Shown piece after piece: positions 60,736 to 64,000 of a stretch of DNA of 64,000 bases. The notes beneath the pieces were generated by a model. The model had not been told where the DNA came from. It saw nothing but the letters and a program-made list of their open reading frames with translations, and did not search any database. Made by a program: the position numbers and the translations under genes. Every line of letters begins with the position of its first letter. Position 1 is the first letter of the stretch. The stretch lies in assembly GCA_002424605.1 (NCBI GenBank), contig DIKQ01000005.1, forward strand, positions 638,913-702,912, in the 5' to 3' direction. The stretch is from Cloacimonetes bacterium UBA5614. GTDB taxonomy: Bacteria > Cloacimonadota > Cloacimonadia > Cloacimonadales > Cloacimonadaceae.

Positions 60736-62538
60736 TTATCTCTTCACGGTGAACATAGCTCCGATGAAGTAGTTTTCCATATTGGAATCAACGTAGCCGC
60801 CGAAATCGATGTTTAGATAATCGGAGTGCTCATAACCAAGCCCTGCCGTGAATCTCTTGAATCCGCGGGATTCTTTGGCTGATTCTTTGGAAGCTATCAC
60901 GTTCAGACCCGTGGGATGATACTCCGAGACATTGCCATCGCCATATTCAGTAATATTCGTATAGACCTCAACGTCGTCCAGGACGTTACGCCAGTCTGTA
61001 TATCTCTGCAGATGATGGAAGGTGGTCCCCAGCCGGAAGGTAAAGTTGCGCAAGGTAAAGGAATCATTATCCGTCAGGCTGGATTTGGGCAAGCTGAATT
61101 CCAGACCCACGGGAAACACTGTATTGATGGTGGTCTGGGTCATCTCCTGCTTGAACATATATGCCAGGTGAACCGTATTCCGCATATCCTCTATCGTATC
61201 AAACAGCTCTCCCACTCTGCTTAAGTAGATATTCGTCATTTCATGGTCATTGTCTGATTCGCGCCTGAAGGTCTGCAAATCCATGTTCACGCCATAGCCG
61301 AAGCAGACATATTCCGAGAAGAACAGTGAAGAGCGGGCGGAAAGCAGGGAGCGGAATCCCAGATAGGAGCCTTCGTTCTTCTGGATTTCACTGGCTTGGA
61401 GAGCGTAAAACTGCTGGCTTGCCACATCGGTCGTATCTATTGTCAGCTTGGTTCCCATGAACGCACGGTTGTATTCATCCAGATACGAACCGCCGAAACC
61501 GCCCAAACCGAGTCCAATCTCCCAAAAGCCCTGCTTATAGCGGGGTTTCATATCATCCAGGTTTCTGCGCAGCTTGACCGAGCCCAGCACCTCCGTACGG
61601 GGCATGCTGTATGTCCTGTTATATTCATCGGTGATTAAACCTGACCAGGTGGAGTTTTCATTCAGCCACTGATAGAATTCACCCTCATAGCTGTCCTTGG
61701 TCTTGCTGCAGTTGGCGTCGTCATAACTGATATTGAGGTCATACCTGAGCTCCGAATTGCCGTCATACATGGCAGACGGCATCATATATGAGAAAAGCGC
61801 CTGCAGGTTGTTATTCGTCATAGTGGTCCTGAACTTCCCGTCCTCTCTTCTTTCCTGGGTGAGGATATCATCAATCAGGTTGCGCCGGTTGTAGTAATAG
61901 TAACCGGTGTTATCTCCCTGTGAAAAGCCGTCCAGCAAAGGAGCAAAGTCCGTTGGAAAGAAGCTGTACGTTGCTTCATCCCACTTTTGACTGCTGTTGT
62001 CATAGCTGATTCTCACACCAAAGATATCGTCCCCCACCGGCAGACTGCTGTTGAGCAGGAAATAGAACTTCCCTGCCATATCCTCATAGTCGGTTACCCG
62101 TTCAATCGAGTAATCCTTCAGGTCATAAATCAGGTCGCTGTCTGTATCGGAATACATCGTACTCACCATTTCCTGGACTCCCGCCCCGTTGGACAGGTTT
62201 GGCAGCTGGTTGTCCTTAAAGCGGATGAGCAGAGAGTGCTTGAGTGCCCTGTGGAAAGGATTGCCAAAGGTGAAGCCAAAGGGATATTCGGACAGGAAAC
62301 GGCTCTCCTCCACAAACTGCACGTTTTCGTCATACAGGTTGATGTGTTGCGTATATTCGGACAGGTTGGTGAAGTAGTAGGTCTGGTCATAGAAGTTTAG
62401 CTCGATAGGGTCATAGATATGTTCCCATTCCCCGTCCATGACAGAACCCAGGGCATAATTGCGCAGGGAATAGGGCATTTGTCCCCAGGCAAGGCACAGA
62501 ATCAGCAGCAGTCCGGTGATTATCATTATTCTCTTCAT
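60736..62538 (-). CDS. Outer-membrane beta-barrel-type protein
   Basis: A 600-residue protein with a signal peptide (about 1-19, ending AWG). The rest has many alternating amphipathic strands (FWEIGLGLGGFGGSYLD, YVCFGYGVNMDLQTFR, INTVFPVGLEFSLP, RFTAGLGYEHSDYLNIDFGGYVD) and ends in a strand NYFIGAMFTVKR with a penultimate aromatic/hydrophobic pattern of barrel proteins. No named family recognised. Ribosome site AGGAGG. It follows the surface lipoprotein gene by 8 bases, so the two probably work together at the outer membrane. Confidence 0.78.
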   Translation of the reverse strand: MKRIMIITGLLLILCLAWGQMPYSLRNYALGSVMDGEWEHIYDPIELNFYDQTYYFTNLSEYTQHINLYDENVQFVEESRFLSEYPFGFTFGNPFHRALKHSLLIRFKDNQLPNLSNGAGVQEMVSTMYSDTDSDLIYDLKDYSIERVTDYEDMAGKFYFLLNSSLPVGDDIFGVRISYDNSSQKWDEATYSFFPTDFAPLLDGFSQGDNTGYYYYNRRNLIDDILTQERREDGKFRTTMTNNNLQALFSYMMPSAMYDGNSELRYDLNISYDDANCSKTKDSYEGEFYQWLNENSTWSGLITDEYNRTYSMPRTEVLGSVKLRRNLDDMKPRYKQGFWEIGLGLGGFGGSYLDEYNRAFMGTKLTIDTTDVASQQFYALQASEIQKNEGSYLGFRSLLSARSSLFFSEYVCFGYGVNMDLQTFRRESDNDHEMTNIYLSRVGELFDTIEDMRNTVHLAYMFKQEMTQTTINTVFPVGLEFSLPKSSLTDNDSFTLRNFTFRLGTTFHHLQRYTDWRNVLDDVEVYTNITEYGDGNVSEYHPTGLNVIASKESAKESRGFKRFTAGLGYEHSDYLNIDFGGYVDSNMENYFIGAMFTVKR

Positions 62539-62546
62539 TATTCCTC

Positions 62547-63725
62547 CTACCTTATCGGCGCTTTGGACATCTCAGGTCCAATCCTGACGTTATCTATAAA
62601 CCAGCCCTGGTATGCTACAGTACTATCCGAAGCGAAATCCCACCGGAAGCTTACGTCCTGCCCGCCATAAGCGCTCAGGTCAAACACTGCCGGGACCCAG
62701 TCTGTCTCTTGCCCTGTAAAGCCCGGTTCGCCGGAGGAATATATGCTACTATGCGTATATCCTCCCATGGGTGTCAGAATCACCCAGGTTGCACCGTCGT
62801 TGTTGGAAATCTTCACATTACCTCCGTCCCAGCCTGTTTCCATCTGGTATTTGTGAAAGAATTCCAGCACTGTATTGGCGGGAATCGCAATAATGGGTGA
62901 TTGTAACCGGTAGATTGCCCCATTGGAATATGAACCTGCCAGGTTGGTTCCCCAGACCCGGTTTCCTGAATAGGCACCGGCATAGGATGATGTGCCCCAC
63001 TGCCAGCCATTTGCGTTGTTGCTGACAAAACTGCCGTTATTGCCTTCAAAGTCATATAGGACGGAGTTGGAAACCAGCAACCAGTATGACCAGTCCGTTT
63101 CTTCATACTGATTGACCGCTTTCACCCGATAGCGGTAATTACCGGTTGAGATGACGTTGGTGTCCGTAAAATTAGTTACCGGGCTTTCAAACGTGGTGGT
63201 TACCTCAGTAGCATAGTTATATCTCTCAATCACATAGCCCGCAGCGCTTTCCGCCCTGTTTTCCCAGGCAATATAGACCGATGTGGGCGTGATGAAGTCA
63301 TAGTCAAGATTGTTCGGAGACAGGAACTGCGGTGTTTTTATCTGGATTGTGTCGTCCACCGCCATGCCGTTTTGGATGATGGTAACCAGGCGGTAATCAT
63401 AAATCGTGTCCTGGGTGCGTAAGCTGTCCAGCCATTCCGTGACCAGCGGGTCAAGGATGATCTTGCGGACAGAGCCGTTCCGGAACAGCTTGTAGCAAAG
63501 GAAATCCTTGTCCGTGCATTGATTCCAGGTAAGTTTTACCTTGGATGAACGGATGTTGCCATTGTTGTATCCGATGGCATAGCTGTCACCGGTTTTTAGT
63601 ACACTGCGGTTTATCAGCACGATGCCTTCCATGTCCTCCAATTCCGTCGGTTTCACTTTCAAAGAATTCTGGCAGGCGCATAGAATCAGCATTAGCGCTA
63701 ATCCCAAGAGGATTAATCGTCTCAT
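62547..63725 (-). CDS. Surface lipoprotein with fibronectin-III and choice-of-anchor modules
   Basis: A 392-residue lipoprotein with a lipobox LCAC (Cys at about 18). Two fibronectin-III-like domains follow (KVKLTWNQCTDKDFLCYKLFRNG; PTSVYIAWENRAESAAGYVIERYN). The C-terminal 170 residues are a jelly-roll choice-of-anchor J/MAM-like module (YDFEGNNGSFVSNN, GWDGGNVKISNNDGATW, GWFIDNVRIG) closely similar to the one in the C25 protein at about 16.3-16.7 kb. Such modules bind glycans or proteins. Ribosome site GGAG; gene order lipoprotein then barrel protein. Confidence 0.85.
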   Translation of the reverse strand: MRRLILLGLALMLILCACQNSLKVKPTELEDMEGIVLINRSVLKTGDSYAIGYNNGNIRSSKVKLTWNQCTDKDFLCYKLFRNGSVRKIILDPLVTEWLDSLRTQDTIYDYRLVTIIQNGMAVDDTIQIKTPQFLSPNNLDYDFITPTSVYIAWENRAESAAGYVIERYNYATEVTTTFESPVTNFTDTNVISTGNYRYRVKAVNQYEETDWSYWLLVSNSVLYDFEGNNGSFVSNNANGWQWGTSSYAGAYSGNRVWGTNLAGSYSNGAIYRLQSPIIAIPANTVLEFFHKYQMETGWDGGNVKISNNDGATWVILTPMGGYTHSSIYSSGEPGFTGQETDWVPAVFDLSAYGGQDVSFRWDFASDSTVAYQGWFIDNVRIGPEMSKAPIR

Positions 63726-64000
63726 CTCACTCTCCTTGCTTATATTTGGCTATTTATCTTTCTGACTTTCAAAGAAACCTTGCCTCTGAAATCAGCATCT
63801 CCCTTTTTACCAATGCAATAGGGTGTGATTATTGCTTATCTGATTTTCTTCTTAACACTCTATATGTATATATAATAGCAATAAATTAGAGTTTGACTTA
63901 ACGATATCCGCTCTGGCTGGATTTAGATTTCCCGGGGATGTAACCTTTGTCAAGATAATTTTATTCTGAATTGATTTTATGGTTCAGTTTTTAAGAATAC
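63726..64000. other. AT-rich non-coding end of the window
   Basis: 275 bases upstream of the lipoprotein gene. The sequence is AT-rich (for example 63848-63890). A TGTCAA word at about 63954-63959 could be a minus-strand -35 box, but no good -10 follows at 17 bases. No open frame, RNA gene or repeat seen. Confidence 0.5.

Overview
The window looks like chromosome from an uncultured, anaerobic, diderm FCB-group bacterium, most probably a Cloacimonadota (Candidatus Cloacimonas-like) lineage. That assignment is inferred from the gene style, not from a marker gene: very large secreted proteins ending in an 80-residue FlgD-like sorting tail with a final basic K/R-rich strand, CotH/lamin-tail and gingipain-like proteins, a BamD lipoprotein, a Bacteroidetes-like IleRS with a GIHHV motif, and Shine-Dalgarno GGAGG starts. 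Both strands are densely coded and there is no prophage or CRISPR array.

Layout. 1-2.4 kb: two AT-rich proteins with similar C-terminal ends, each followed by an rph start; only the second rph (RNase PH) is complete. 2.5-9 kb: a minus-strand housekeeping run (alpha-solenoid protein, GreA, M18 aminopeptidase, two small envelope proteins, BamD, NadD) and a separate SdpR/SdpI-like pair. 9-28 kb and 32-35 kb: an extracellular-protein region with two beta-helix-type proteins, a 1811-residue C25 protein, a CotH/lamin-tail protein, a beta-propeller protein and a metallophosphoesterase, four of them with the sorting tail. 28-32 kb: MutS-like ATPase and ComEC. 35-41 kb: TrmFO, a DUF3795-type protein and an adjacent gatE-gatD pair, the archaeal-type Glu-tRNA(Gln) amidotransferase. 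41-43 kb: PorV-like barrel and three tRNA genes (Lys-TTT, Glu-TTC, Glu-CTC). 43-55 kb: rRNA methyltransferase, zinc-ribbon/pseudokinase/FGE-like protein, IleRS, small proteins, a triple TonB-C protein, nitroreductase, lytic transglycosylase and TPR proteins. 55.7-56.5 kb: a REP-associated tyrosine transposase (RAYT) bracketed by perfect 49-bp palindromic repeats. 56.6-60.7 kb: an operon-like set YgeW-type carbamoyltransferase, fold-type-II PLP enzyme, MocA-like and XdhC-like proteins, resembling the selenium/molybdenum-hydroxylase purine catabolism neighbourhood. 60.7-63.7 kb: outer-membrane protein and surface lipoprotein.

The most unusual feature is a family of about nine intergenic elements, 55-85 bp each, built from 11-bp units that run two or three times in one orientation and then reverse. 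Most start with CCTGCNTG, which is also half of the hairpin carried by the RAYT-flanking repeats. The core sequence differs between copies while each copy stays internally palindromic. Together with the RAYT this suggests one repeat/transposase system active in this genome. Several genes have a recognisable TTGACA-N17 promoter.
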